From CBDCVN01 sp965223045 (GTDB lineage Bacteria > Deinococcota > Deinococci > Deinococcales > Trueperaceae), in NCBI GenBank assembly GCA_965223045.1, contig CBDCVN010000013.1, positions 2,852,001-2,916,000 on the forward strand: a stretch of DNA of 64,000 bases, read 5' to 3'. The notes under the pieces were generated by a model that was not told the DNA's origin, searched no databases, and saw only the letters and a program-made list of their open reading frames with translations. Positions 52,947 through 61,782 of the stretch are shown here, piece by piece. The position numbers and the translations under genes are program-made. Position 1 is the first letter of the stretch; every line of letters starts with the position of its first letter.

Positions 52947-53935
52947 AGAGTTGTTCTGAAATAAATAAATCGGTCAAAATAAAGGAATGTTACTACCAAG
53001 AGATGACCGACAAGTAAGAAGTATAACAGGATTGAGCGAAAAGAAAGTAGAGGAACTAGAACCTGCATTTGCTAAAGCTTTAGAAGACCATGAAAAGCAA
53101 CGTTATGAAAAGGCTCTAGAAGCAGGGAAAGTACATCGTAAGCCAGGAGGAGGAAGAAACAGTAAACTAAGTACAGTCAATATAAAACTGTGCTTTATTC
53201 TTTACTACCTTAGACTTTACCCAACGTTTGATGTTCTAGCGGAGAAATTTGATTTATCACGATCTAATGCCCATGCTTGGGTACAACGTCTTACACCAAT
53301 AATGGCGAAAACTCTAAGTGGTTTGGGATATATGCCAGCTAGAGAGTTTGAAAACATAGAGGATTTCAAAGCAGCTTTTGAGGGACTTGACGAAATACTG
53401 ATTGATGTTACAGAGCGAGAACATCAACGCCCAAAGGATGATGAAATGCAACGGGAGTTATACAGTGGCAAACAGGGTAACCACACGCAGAAAAACACAG
53501 TGATAAGCAGCAAGGAGAAGGTAATTTTGTTTGTGGGACAAACCTTTGGAGGACGGAACCATGACTATGCAATGCTAAAGGAAGAATTTCCACCTGAGGA
53601 GGAGTGGTTTGAGGATATTAAAGTGGCAGTAGATTTAGGATATCAAGGAATCGAGAAAGATTATGAAGGAGCAGATGTTGCAATACCTCATAAGAGACCT
53701 AGGAAGAGCAAAGCCAACCCTAATCCCAAGCTTAGTAAAGAGCAGAAGGCTCACAACCAAGCAGTGAGCAAGATACGTGTATATGTTGAGAATGCCATTG
53801 GAGGAATGAAGCGTTTCAAGATTCTTGTGTATGCTTTTAGGAATCGTATTAAGGGATTTGTTGACGATGTAGTAGGAGTTTGTGCTGGTTTATGGAACTG
53901 CCTTATTGCCTAATTCCTTATTTCAGAACAAGTCT
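52947..53935 (+). mobile_element. IS5-superfamily insertion sequence (989 bp), complete
   Basis: Ends AGAGTTGTTCTGAAATAA (52947-52964) and, reversed, AGACTTGTTCTGAAATAA (53918-53935) differ at one base. They are flanked by ATT direct repeats (52944-52946, 53936-53938). It lies intergenically and directly abuts the dispersed repeat at 53938. Confidence 0.92.
52987..53913 (+). CDS. IS5-superfamily DDE transposase (DDE_Tnp_4 type)
   Basis: The 308-residue transposase parallels the 6160 protein: HTH in FDVLAEKFDLSRSNAHAWVQRL, catalytic Asp in ILIDVTEREHQRP, Asp in VDLGYQG and Glu in RVYVENAIGGMKRF. Intact. Divergence between the two transposases shows two distinct IS species of one group, not two copies of one. 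Confidence 0.93.
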   Translation: MLLPRDDRQVRSITGLSEKKVEELEPAFAKALEDHEKQRYEKALEAGKVHRKPGGGRNSKLSTVNIKLCFILYYLRLYPTFDVLAEKFDLSRSNAHAWVQRLTPIMAKTLSGLGYMPAREFENIEDFKAAFEGLDEILIDVTEREHQRPKDDEMQRELYSGKQGNHTQKNTVISSKEKVILFVGQTFGGRNHDYAMLKEEFPPEEEWFEDIKVAVDLGYQGIEKDYEGADVAIPHKRPRKSKANPNPKLSKEQKAHNQAVSKIRVYVENAIGGMKRFKILVYAFRNRIKGFVDDVVGVCAGLWNCLIA

Positions 53936-53937
53936 AT

Positions 53938-54066
53938 TATAGTGCCCCAGAAAAATTTTTCCCAAAAGCAACAATAGGTTCTTATAGCATCTGGGAGATT
54001 CTTCGCTGCGCTCAGAATGGGGCATCTTACGACTTGAAACAAGAACTTATTTGGACACCTATATAG
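53938..54066 (+). repeat. dispersed intergenic repeat, copy 3 (129 bp)
   Basis: It begins TATAGTGCCCCAGAAAAAT and ends TTATTTGGACACCTATATAG. The core TTCTTCGCTGCGCTCAG matches copy 2. Relative to copies 1 and 2 the first inner hairpin arm is deleted. It sits right after the IS5-type element and just before the LRV-repeat gene. Confidence 0.78.
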
Positions 54067-54090
54067 TCTTACTGGAGGCAGAATTATATT

Positions 54091-56283
54091 ATGTTAGTAC
54101 TTTCTGACTGGATTCAAAGATTTAAGCCTTTAACTGTCAATAAACAAAAACAAGTTATTGAATTTATCAAACAAGGCGAGAAATATACACCAAATATTTG
54201 CGATTACCTTAAAGATGGAGATTGGTACTATCACTCAGGTGATTTAGTAATTCCAGAAAATGTTGATATGAATATAGGGTTAGTAGTTGAGGGCAATTTA
54301 ATTGTACATGGTTTTTATGACGACTATGTATCAAATATTGGCATAGTAGTTGTACTTGGTGATTTTGTTGCTGAGAATATTGTGTCTTGGGGAAGTATTT
54401 TTACTAAGGGAGACATTTATGCTCAGGGAATGATTTATGGTTATTATAATGATTTTACTTTTGAGGTTAGTGGTCATGTATTTGCTCGAGCATTAGTGCT
54501 TTATGATAAATCTAGTAGTTATAATGTAGGATTTTTAGAGGTTGAAATTGATCCTTATGATCCAGAAGTTGAGCAACTACGTCGTGCCCACAGCCTGTTT
54601 GTACCAGAAATTTTTGAGGAGGTTGAAGATGATGATTTTGAAGATGAAGATGAGATCTATCCTCCACACCCTGACTATGAAAAAGTTCGTTCTAATTTGG
54701 TACAAGGCTTAACTCTTTTTAAAAGTTATAAGCCATTAGAACCTTATAGTTCTCCTACATCAAAGGGTATTGCTGAAAAGCTGCTAGAAGAAAAGAAACT
54801 GAAACAGGAAGTGTTTACCTTAAGTACATCAGTTCAAAGGCTAAAGGAACTTGCAGCAAAAAATTCTTCATTAGAAAAGTTTGTTGCCCAACGTATTAAT
54901 CTTTCTCCTGAACTTATAGATATATTAGCAAGTAGTAAAAATATAGAAACTCTAAAAGTATCGGCTAAACATCCACAAATTACTGCTGAAAAACTTGAGG
55001 TTTTAGCAAAGCATTCTGATATAGGTATTAAATGTGCAGTAGCGCTAAATCGTAATACTAAGGAAGTAGTGCTTAAAAAACTCCATTCAGAAAATGAGGA
55101 TGTGCGTCAAGCTTTAGCTGCTCGAGAAATGTTAAGTGATAGCTTAATAAAAGAACTAGTAAAGGATTCTTCTGCAAAGGTACGTCTTACCCTAGTACAT
55201 CGTAAAGATATCAAAGATGAATACCTTGAACAATTTTCTCGTGATGAAGATGCTGAGATAAGAAGAATAGCGGCTCTTAAAGGTTTTAACACTAATTTAT
55301 TAGCAGATCCTGATCCTAAAGTAAGAGCAATGGCTGTGAGAAAAGCTGATTACAACACTTTGAAACCTTATATTGAACAGCTAGCTCGAGATAGCAATGC
55401 TGCTGTAAGAGAAGTTGTGGCTTGGTACAGGAATTATCATAGTCCAGAAATACTTATTCAATTGGCACAAGATAGTGATGTCAAGGTAAGAAAAGCTGTG
55501 GCAAGAAACCCTTTAACACCTGATAGTGCTTTATATAAACTAGCACAAGATAATGACATCAAGGTTTTAGAGTCTCTAAGTCAACACTTATTTGTATCAA
55601 AAGATGTACTTGATAAGTTAGTTCAGAAGGTTCCTAAAAATTTTCGATACGATCCAATTTCTGATTATAAAAAAGAGTTTGAAAGTAAAATGTTTGCAAC
55701 CATAAATAATTTACTCAAGCATCCTTCTATAGATCCTGAAACACTACGCAATCTTTATAAAAAAAATCCCCCTCATTTTCACGAAGGAGATGCATTAAGT
55801 CAGAATAATTGGCCAGCAGATCTAGTTATTAAATTTGCTGTAGGTGATACACCAGATACTTATGATACACCTGAGGAACAAGCTGATTACCAACATGTTT
55901 ACGAAACTTATGAAACCAAACCTCTAGCAGAAGTGCTACGTTTTATGCTTCAAAGTCGTGTATATTATTTTCGGAGGGCTGCTGCTGCGAGTCGTTTTAC
56001 ACCTGTAGATGCACTAGAAAATTATTGGCATACTGCTAATAAAGAAGAGGAGCGCTATAATCTTGATGACTTTGCTCATAATCCCTCAATACCGCTTAAT
56101 ATCCTTGAAGAAATTTTGATTGAAGGCAATTATGTTTATGACATGCTGAAAAACCCTTATCTGCCTACAAGTATTTTGCAGAAAATTATTACCCATCCTA
56201 ATGAAGAGGTTCAATCTTATAAGGAACAGGCTCAACAAATGCTTAGAGTTAGACAACTTAGACAAGAACTATCAATAAAATAG
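54091..56283 (+). CDS. large protein: bactofilin-like beta-strand region plus LRV/HEAT-type repeats
   Basis: The 730-residue protein has no signal peptide. Residues ~45-160 are short beta repeats with Gly turns (GDLVIPENVDMNIGLVVEGNLIVHG, VVVLGDFVAENI, GDIYAQGMIYGYYN), like polymer-forming/bactofilin beta-helices. An acidic linker at ~190-205 follows. From ~260 to 520 there are ~24-residue helical repeats (for example SDIGIKCAVALNRNTKEVVLKKL, SAKVRLTLVHRKDIKDEYLEQF, SDVKVRKAVARNPLTPDSALYKL) resembling leucine-rich variant or HEAT repeats, and again near the C-terminus. Likely a cytoplasmic scaffold. It is the first gene of a run with an RNA ligase. Confidence 0.78.
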   Translation: MLVLSDWIQRFKPLTVNKQKQVIEFIKQGEKYTPNICDYLKDGDWYYHSGDLVIPENVDMNIGLVVEGNLIVHGFYDDYVSNIGIVVVLGDFVAENIVSWGSIFTKGDIYAQGMIYGYYNDFTFEVSGHVFARALVLYDKSSSYNVGFLEVEIDPYDPEVEQLRRAHSLFVPEIFEEVEDDDFEDEDEIYPPHPDYEKVRSNLVQGLTLFKSYKPLEPYSSPTSKGIAEKLLEEKKLKQEVFTLSTSVQRLKELAAKNSSLEKFVAQRINLSPELIDILASSKNIETLKVSAKHPQITAEKLEVLAKHSDIGIKCAVALNRNTKEVVLKKLHSENEDVRQALAAREMLSDSLIKELVKDSSAKVRLTLVHRKDIKDEYLEQFSRDEDAEIRRIAALKGFNTNLLADPDPKVRAMAVRKADYNTLKPYIEQLARDSNAAVREVVAWYRNYHSPEILIQLAQDSDVKVRKAVARNPLTPDSALYKLAQDNDIKVLESLSQHLFVSKDVLDKLVQKVPKNFRYDPISDYKKEFESKMFATINNLLKHPSIDPETLRNLYKKNPPHFHEGDALSQNNWPADLVIKFAVGDTPDTYDTPEEQADYQHVYETYETKPLAEVLRFMLQSRVYYFRRAAAASRFTPVDALENYWHTANKEEERYNLDDFAHNPSIPLNILEEILIEGNYVYDMLKNPYLPTSILQKIITHPNEEVQSYKEQAQQMLRVRQLRQELSIK

Positions 56284-56341
56284 ACTTAATCAACAGGTGT
56301 GATCTTTCACTCGATGTTTTTAGATTTTTTAGGGAGAATAA

Positions 56342-56884
56342 ATGAAAAAAATACCTACAATTTTTAAGAGAAATCCAGAAAATATGCGTGAACTTTTAGA
56401 TGAACCGCATGATGATTGCCTTTGGGTTTTTCAAGGTGAAGGTGTTGCTACTCGTAAATATGATGGCACAAGTGTAAAGATTGAAGATAGCAAGTATTAC
56501 AAGCGTCGTGAGGTTGCTAAGGGTAAGCAACCCCCAACTGATTTCATAGAAGAGACCTTTGATCCCAATACTGGAAAGAGAGTTGGCTGGGTCGAAGTGC
56601 AGCCCCAAGAAAAGGAAAATAAGTGGCATATGGAAGCATTTGATGCTTCTTTACCAAATGGCACATATGAATTAATTGGGCCTAAGATCCAAGGAAATCT
56701 AGAAAAGCAAGAAAAACATGTCTTGGTAGAACATGCAAAGGCCGAGCAGTATGCAAATGTGCCAAGAACTTTTACGGGATTACGTGATTGGCTTCTTGAT
56801 AAAGACATTGAAGGTTTAGTATTCCACCATTTGGATGGTAGGATGGGCAAAATCAAGAAGCGTGATTTTAGTCAAAAGAGGTAA
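56342..56884 (+). CDS. RLIG1-type (DUF5565) RNA ligase
   Basis: The 180-residue protein has nucleotidyltransferase motif I TRKYDGTSVKI (KYDG, adenylated Lys), then YYKRREVAKGKQPP, GTYELIGPKIQGN, motif IV DIEGLVFHH and motif V GKIKKRDF. These match the compact RNA-ligase family that includes the vertebrate RLIG1/C12orf29 protein and phage and bacterial homologues. It should join 5'-phosphate and 3'-hydroxyl RNA ends with ATP. GGGAG precedes the ATG. It lies 58 bases after the LRV gene and 11 before the next gene, forming a likely three-gene operon. Confidence 0.85.
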   Translation: MKKIPTIFKRNPENMRELLDEPHDDCLWVFQGEGVATRKYDGTSVKIEDSKYYKRREVAKGKQPPTDFIEETFDPNTGKRVGWVEVQPQEKENKWHMEAFDASLPNGTYELIGPKIQGNLEKQEKHVLVEHAKAEQYANVPRTFTGLRDWLLDKDIEGLVFHHLDGRMGKIKKRDFSQKR

Positions 56885-56895
56885 ACATATTACTA

Positions 56896-57375
56896 ATGTG
56901 TGGTGACTTTTACCTTCCTGATTTAACAGTTATTACCCAAAAGGTTGGTATGGATATTTGGGGTGAATCTGTGCGAGCAATCGCTTGGCTTGATCCTGAA
57001 AAAGAATTCTCTAGAGGTAAAGTAGCTCAAGAAATTCTTTTAGAAATACTCAAACACGTTGATAAGCCATTTACTTTGCCATTGGATTACATGTGTGGTG
57101 GTAGACAGTGCCAGCTATGCAAAGGTAAACATGATAAACGAAAACGCTCGAGTTCTCCTTTTTCTAAACACCTTTACATGATTGTACCTACTTTGCGTTA
57201 TGCCTATGTTGCCTCACCTTTAGTTGGGCATTATATTGAAGCACATAACTACAAACCACCCCAGAGCTTTATTGATGCTGTACTTTCTGCTCCTGAGCCT
57301 AACTCATCAGAATTTACTGTCAGGCTTAATAAATTAGTTGCCCAGAACCTTGCATATGTAAGGAATTGGTCATAA
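56896..57375 (+). CDS. DUF7919-like small protein with CxxC pair
   Basis: The 159-residue protein begins FYLPDLTVITQKVG, has SVRAIAWLDPEKEFSRGKVAQEILLEIL and a Cys-rich GGRQCQLCKGKHDKRK segment, then YVASPLVGHYIEAHNYKPPQSFIDAVL. The layout (WLD…F..G…C.LC…HYI..H.Y.PP..F..A) recalls a family of uncharacterised bacterial proteins with a probable zinc site. No enzyme activity is inferred. Close linkage to the RNA ligase is the best functional clue. Confidence 0.6.
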   Translation: MCGDFYLPDLTVITQKVGMDIWGESVRAIAWLDPEKEFSRGKVAQEILLEILKHVDKPFTLPLDYMCGGRQCQLCKGKHDKRKRSSSPFSKHLYMIVPTLRYAYVASPLVGHYIEAHNYKPPQSFIDAVLSAPEPNSSEFTVRLNKLVAQNLAYVRNWS

Positions 57376-57472
57376 CCTAGTTCAGATTTCGCTAAGGTAA
57401 TTTTATTTGGATTTACTTGAGTGAGTAGGTGGTTATTGTTGCACAATTGCAAAGCGCAAAAGGAGTTAATAA

Positions 57473-57637
57473 GAATATCTTGCCAAAGTGGTAAGTAAAG
57501 CAGAGGAATTGAATGCGTCTATTCACATGCCACGAATTGATTGTGGTCTTGCTGGTGGCAAGTGGGAAAAAATAGAACCAATTATTGAAGACACTGTGCT
57601 AAAAGCAGATATTGATGTTTTTGTTTATGATTATTAA
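57473..57637 (+). pseudogene. C-terminal remnant of a macrodomain (ADP-ribose-binding) protein
   Basis: After an in-frame stop the frame reads EYLAKVVSKAEELNASIHMP, RIDCGLAGGKWEKIEPIIED, then VFVYDY and a stop. This is the end of a macrodomain of the ADP-ribose-1''-phosphatase type (…SVHMPRIGCGLAGG.W..VEPLI…VYD). The N-terminal two thirds, including the first ligand loop, are missing. It lies between the RNA-ligase operon and a sulfatase-modifying-factor-like gene. Confidence 0.75.
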
Positions 57638-57735
57638 CCTGCTTGTTGAAAATAGAGAATTGTTAACAGGGATTATTTATCAAGCTAGTTTAGCTTTGCT
57701 TGCTTGAGCAAGCAGTATTGTGAGGTGATTAAGGA

Positions 57736-58599
57736 ATGATTATTCGTTTTTTTATAATTGTTACAGTTATTTTGACTTTTGCACAAACCAATGCTCAGAA
57801 TTCAAATGATTTGGGAGGTGCTTCTAATGCTATTAAACCTGAAAAAGAAATTCTAAATGGTAAAATTCCAATAAGCAAAAATATTGATTGGAAACCAATA
57901 AAGAAAGATTTTAATGGTACGACAATGGTATTAGTACCTGCAGGCAGTTTTATGATGGGAAGTGAGGAGGGAGATGTTAATGAAAGACCTGCACATAAAC
58001 AAAGATTAACGATCCCATTTTGGATAGATGAAACAGAGGTGACTCGAGCATCGTATAAAAAGTGTGGATTAGTAGGAGTATGTACATCTCATTTTGATAA
58101 TTGGTTTTCTGATAGTGAAAATCAACCTTTGAACTATGTAAATTGGGATGAAGCTGTAACATATTGTGAGTGGCGTGGCGCAAGATTACCAACAGAAGTA
58201 GAGTGGGAATATGCAGCTAGAGGACCAGACAGTTTGCTATATCCTTGGGGTAACAAATTTTATAGGGATAAGGTGCATTACTCTAGGAATTCAGATATAA
58301 AAACAATAAGAGTGGGCAATTATCTTGATGGTGCTTCATGGGTGGGGGCATTGGACATGTCAGGAAATGTAGGAGAGCTTACTAGGAGTTTGTTTAGAGA
58401 TTACCCATATATTAATAGTGATGGTAGAGAGCTTATTGGAAAGGAAAATAGTATTAGTGAGCATATTGTGATTCGAGGTAGTTCATTCAATGGCACTCCT
58501 ATTGAATTACGGACCACTAGCCGAAACAGGTACTTTTTTAATAGTGTTGTTAATGATATTGGTTTCCGCTGTGTCCGTTCTTTTAATGATTCTGATTAG
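57736..58599 (+). CDS. exported formylglycine-generating-enzyme-like (SUMF) protein
   Basis: A signal peptide (IIRFFIIVTVILTFAQTNAQ) is followed by a SUMF/FGE-sulfatase fold: VPAGSFMMGSEEGDVNERPAHKQRLTIPFWIDETEVTRASYKKC, NYVNWDEAVTYCEWRGARLPTEVEWEYAARGP, YPWGN and GFRCVRS. The usual GNVWEW reads GNVGELT and RGGSW reads RGSSF, so it is unlikely to be a true formylglycine-generating enzyme and more likely a SUMF-fold binding or structural protein. No sulfatase gene is nearby. Confidence 0.85.
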   Translation: MIIRFFIIVTVILTFAQTNAQNSNDLGGASNAIKPEKEILNGKIPISKNIDWKPIKKDFNGTTMVLVPAGSFMMGSEEGDVNERPAHKQRLTIPFWIDETEVTRASYKKCGLVGVCTSHFDNWFSDSENQPLNYVNWDEAVTYCEWRGARLPTEVEWEYAARGPDSLLYPWGNKFYRDKVHYSRNSDIKTIRVGNYLDGASWVGALDMSGNVGELTRSLFRDYPYINSDGRELIGKENSISEHIVIRGSSFNGTPIELRTTSRNRYFFNSVVNDIGFRCVRSFNDSD

Positions 58600-58768
58600 C
58601 TTTGATATAACATATCAACTTGCTTAATGAGTAACAAGTCTAGCAAGCTCTAAAGTGGTGGCGACGGCGAACTCTCAAAGCCTGGAAAGATAGTGAAGTG
58701 TAATGAAGATTAAGTGTGAGTGTGGTAGTACCATTATTGATCAAACAGATTTTCTGCCAAATAAAGGA

Positions 58769-60481
58769 CTCAACTTTTGCAGTGAGGCCTTTGCGATGTC
58801 AGGAAAACGAAAATAGGCTAATATCCGATAAAGCAAATTGTTACTAATCTTCACATTATGAATAACACCTCCTAAAATGTATAAACACACCGTGGAGGTG
58901 ATTATATGGTACCCCTGCTTGATTACCCTGAAGTTGTTAAGCATTATGAACATTTCTTTAAAGATATTTTCTCTGATTCAGCCATGACACAGTTCAAACG
59001 TTATATAAGTGGACTTATTGTTTCAGAAAACAAAACCGTTGAGGGGATTAATCGCTTGATTATTTTTGAGAACCGTGATCAAAGCAGCCTTAATCGCTTG
59101 TTAAACAAAAGCCCTTTTAGTGAAGAGAAACTAAACCAAAAACGTTTAGACCTTTTAGCAAGTCTGGAAGGTACTCGTTTCAAACCTAAAGGTGTGTTAA
59201 GTATAGATGATACTTTGCTTGAGCATTATGGCAAACACTTTAAAGGCATAGCAAAACTTTATGATTCTAGTAAAGGATGCCATGTTTGGGCGCACCATTT
59301 GGTAGGGTTACACTATAGTGACGATCAAACTGACTATCCAGTAGAATTTGAATTATGGAAACCCGCTGACCTTGAGAAAATAGAGGAGGGGCTGCCAGAG
59401 CTAGGTATTCCCATCAAGGAAAGTAAGCTAGAACTGAAAAAGACTAATGAAGCAAAATGGCGACAGTACTTGATAAGATTATGGAGAAGGCATCAAAACA
59501 AAGATGGTGTCACAGATTTGTATGAAAGCAAGTTTCACATTGCAAAAAGATTGCTATCTAAATGGAAGGAAAGTAATCCAAGGATGAAACTGCCTATAGT
59601 ATTTGATAAATGGTATACAGCAGCTCCTTTTTGTCGTTTCATTGACAAGGAACTTAAACTTCCCTATGTAGGAACACTTTGTGCAGATGATAAAGTAATT
59701 GTAAATGGGCAAGAAGAAACAATTAAAGACTTCAGTCAGAGACTTAAAAAAGAGCATTTCGATAATTTAAGTGAGGAGAAGAAGCCAGTTTTCCGTAAAA
59801 TAACCATTTCCTACAAGGGAAAGAAAGAAAGGTACTACAGTTTTTGTTGCACGATTAAGGTTAAGAATTTTGGGAAGCAAAGATTAGTTATCAATTACAG
59901 AGAGGAAGAATTGAAGGGTGAGCCATATGCATTAATTTCAAATTGCTTAAAATGGCAATCAGCAGGAATAACAAGAATCAGACGCCATAGGTGGCCAATT
60001 GAAGTATATCATGAAGAAGGTAAGGCAGAAGGTTTGGACCAGTATCAGGTACGGGATATTGAAGCGATATGCAGACATATTAGCTTTGTTGCCGTAGTTT
60101 ACAGCTTATTGCGAGCCATACCTCATGATCAGGACCTCTTAAAAAAGCTTCAAAATCAACTCAAGGTAGAAATTGAAGGTAGTAACTCCCATTGGTGTCG
60201 AGTAGCAAAAGCACAGAGCTTGTGGAGTTTGGCAAGTTTCATAAGTGCTGGATTAGTAAAAGGGCAAACACTTGAAAGTTTGATGGCACCTATTTTAGCT
60301 GCTGTCTGCTACTAGAAAGCGTTTATTTAAAAATCCAATTGCTTTTTGAGTCCTTTTTAATTTACTATTTAGGTCTTTTAGGTTTTCTTTGTTCCTTTAC
60401 TGATGATTTTTCCTTTGAGAATTGCTATAATTAGTTGAGTGAACTAATATTACTAACATACTCACTACTGCCAAAGTTGAG
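58769..60481 (+). mobile_element. IS701-type insertion sequence (1,713 bp), complete
   Basis: Ends CTCAACTTTTGCAGT (58769-58783) and, reversed, CTCAACTTTGGCAGT (60467-60481) differ at one base. They are flanked by 7-base direct repeats TAAAGGA (58762-58768, 60482-60488). A single transposase fills it. It lies inside a small Cys-rich gene in the same orientation. Confidence 0.92.
58906..60315 (+). CDS. IS701-family transposase (DDE_5 type)
   Basis: The 469-residue transposase has catalytic Asp in GVLSIDDTLLEHYGKHF, a second Asp in LPIVFDKWYTAAPFCRFI and the Glu in RRHRWPIEVYHEEGKAEGLDQYQVRD, the IS701/DDE_5 C-terminal signature. Long insertions between the catalytic residues fit the family. 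GGAGG lies a few bases before the ATG. The frame is intact. Confidence 0.93.
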   Translation: MVPLLDYPEVVKHYEHFFKDIFSDSAMTQFKRYISGLIVSENKTVEGINRLIIFENRDQSSLNRLLNKSPFSEEKLNQKRLDLLASLEGTRFKPKGVLSIDDTLLEHYGKHFKGIAKLYDSSKGCHVWAHHLVGLHYSDDQTDYPVEFELWKPADLEKIEEGLPELGIPIKESKLELKKTNEAKWRQYLIRLWRRHQNKDGVTDLYESKFHIAKRLLSKWKESNPRMKLPIVFDKWYTAAPFCRFIDKELKLPYVGTLCADDKVIVNGQEETIKDFSQRLKKEHFDNLSEEKKPVFRKITISYKGKKERYYSFCCTIKVKNFGKQRLVINYREEELKGEPYALISNCLKWQSAGITRIRRHRWPIEVYHEEGKAEGLDQYQVRDIEAICRHISFVAVVYSLLRAIPHDQDLLKKLQNQLKVEIEGSNSHWCRVAKAQSLWSLASFISAGLVKGQTLESLMAPILAAVCY

Positions 60482-60823
60482 TAAAGGACATATAATTCCT
60501 GACCAAGATTTGTTTACATTTCTTGATGCAATTGACGATGCAGTTATGTTTTCAGGTACGAAGCTCAGTGAAAAAGAGAAAGTGCTTATGGAGGTATACA
60601 AATTAAAGAGTAAGCTGTCAAAATTAGTGTGGCAGTGCTCGAGTTGTGGCACAATCTTTATTGATAAAGGTGGTCCTTATTTAGCCAGTTTCAAACCAAG
60701 CAAAGAGGAAGACAAGGCCCCAATCTTAATGAGTAAAAAATCCTTTGGTGGAAATGTATAGCTGGTTATTGCGAGGAATAATAAATCATCCTATTAGAGC
60801 TTATTGGTGCTGTATATTTTGAA

Positions 60824-61183
60824 ATGAATAAAATTCAAAGCATTAATGATTTACCACATGAAGAATACGATTTTGAATTTAAGTTTGGTAAAGCTTACAA
60901 GGAAAATATCCTTAGTGAGCTAGAAAGCAACTCAGTAGATTTTAAATTTGAAAATAGCAATTCTGCTGCATTTAGCTTAGTGTTACCACCAGATCCATAT
61001 TTAGCTCAATGGGTTGGTAATCGCTCAGAAGTTATTATGGATAACGGGTTTTATAGTATAGGTTACTTTTTCTCTGGAATTACGCAGATTTTAATGATTC
61101 GTCTAGATAAAGGTTTTTGTTGGTCATGCACTATAAGATGTGTCTCTGACACAAAGTCATTTTTATGGCTTCCTGCGCAGTGA
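60824..61183 (+). CDS. hypothetical protein, 119 residues
   Basis: Not recognised. It has no signal peptide or membrane helix. It starts MNKIQSINDLPHEEYDFEFKF and ends with an aromatic-rich half (CWSCTIRCVSDTKSFLWLPAQ) containing a CxxC-like pair. No clear ribosome-binding site. It may be an immunity-type orphan or a truncated gene, since only degraded frames follow for 600 bases. Confidence 0.5.
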   Translation: MNKIQSINDLPHEEYDFEFKFGKAYKENILSELESNSVDFKFENSNSAAFSLVLPPDPYLAQWVGNRSEVIMDNGFYSIGYFFSGITQILMIRLDKGFCWSCTIRCVSDTKSFLWLPAQ

Positions 61184-61782
61184 TTTTGCTCACCTCAAAA
61201 TGCCTCCTAAAACTTTTTGAGGTAATTTTACACTTATGCTTTCCTTCAGATAATACCTCAATCTGTCTGGAACAGTGTTTACACTTTAAGAGGGTAAATC
61301 ACTCCTGCACACATCTTTACAAAGGTATCTGAGGAATACCTTGTTTGGAAAAGACTCTTTAAGGGGTGCGTAATTCCAGTTTTTCTTAAATATTACAAGC
61401 TCGAGCCCATACTTTTGTTTTTGTGTATGGTGTGCTACGAAACAAATGTCTCGAGCATGTAGACTTTCAACCTCATTTAATGAGTACTGGTTTAAAATTT
61501 TTAGTAAGTTTAATGGTACTGAGGCGTTTTACAATACATGTTTAGGTAGCATTGACTGCGAAATTTGGCCAGCTAGAGTACCTGAGTCTGAACCATCTAA
61601 ATAACTCTTAGTTGTTGGCACGTTGTCTTTTGCTAAAATTAGGCGTCGGATCAGGAGTATGATCTACCGGGTAGGTGGCAACAGGATTTTAAGCTAGAAA
61701 TTAGCAATGGCAAAATCATTTCATAGTAAATAAAGTAAGTTGTTTCAGTCAACTTCAAAACTCAATTTAAGGATAGGAACAA
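61184..61782. other. 600-base region of degraded coding fragments
   Basis: Two plus-strand fragments stand out. At 61446-61604, a 52-residue frame MSRACRLSTSFNEYWFKIFS… ends PESEPSK. At about 61655-61727, PGRWQQDFKLEISNGKIIS is the tail of another gene. Neither has a complete domain or a known family. The composition suggests relics of small orphan genes. Confidence 0.4.

Larger units (their letters stand above)
58703..60761 (+). pseudogene. small Cys-rich protein gene split by an IS701-type element
   Basis: The 5' part (58703-58768) encodes MKIKCECGSTIIDQTDFLPN, KG. The 3' part (60489-60761) continues HIIPDQDLFTFLDAIDDAVM and ends with VWQCSSCGTIFIDKGGPYLASFKP. Removing 58769-60481 plus one TAAAGGA copy joins them in frame as NKGHIIPDQD, a 112-residue protein. 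Two CxC/CxxC sites, one at each end, suggest a zinc ribbon. The intact family (…CG..I.DQTD.LP.KG..I.DQD…) is found in many bacteria and is uncharacterised. Confidence 0.87.
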
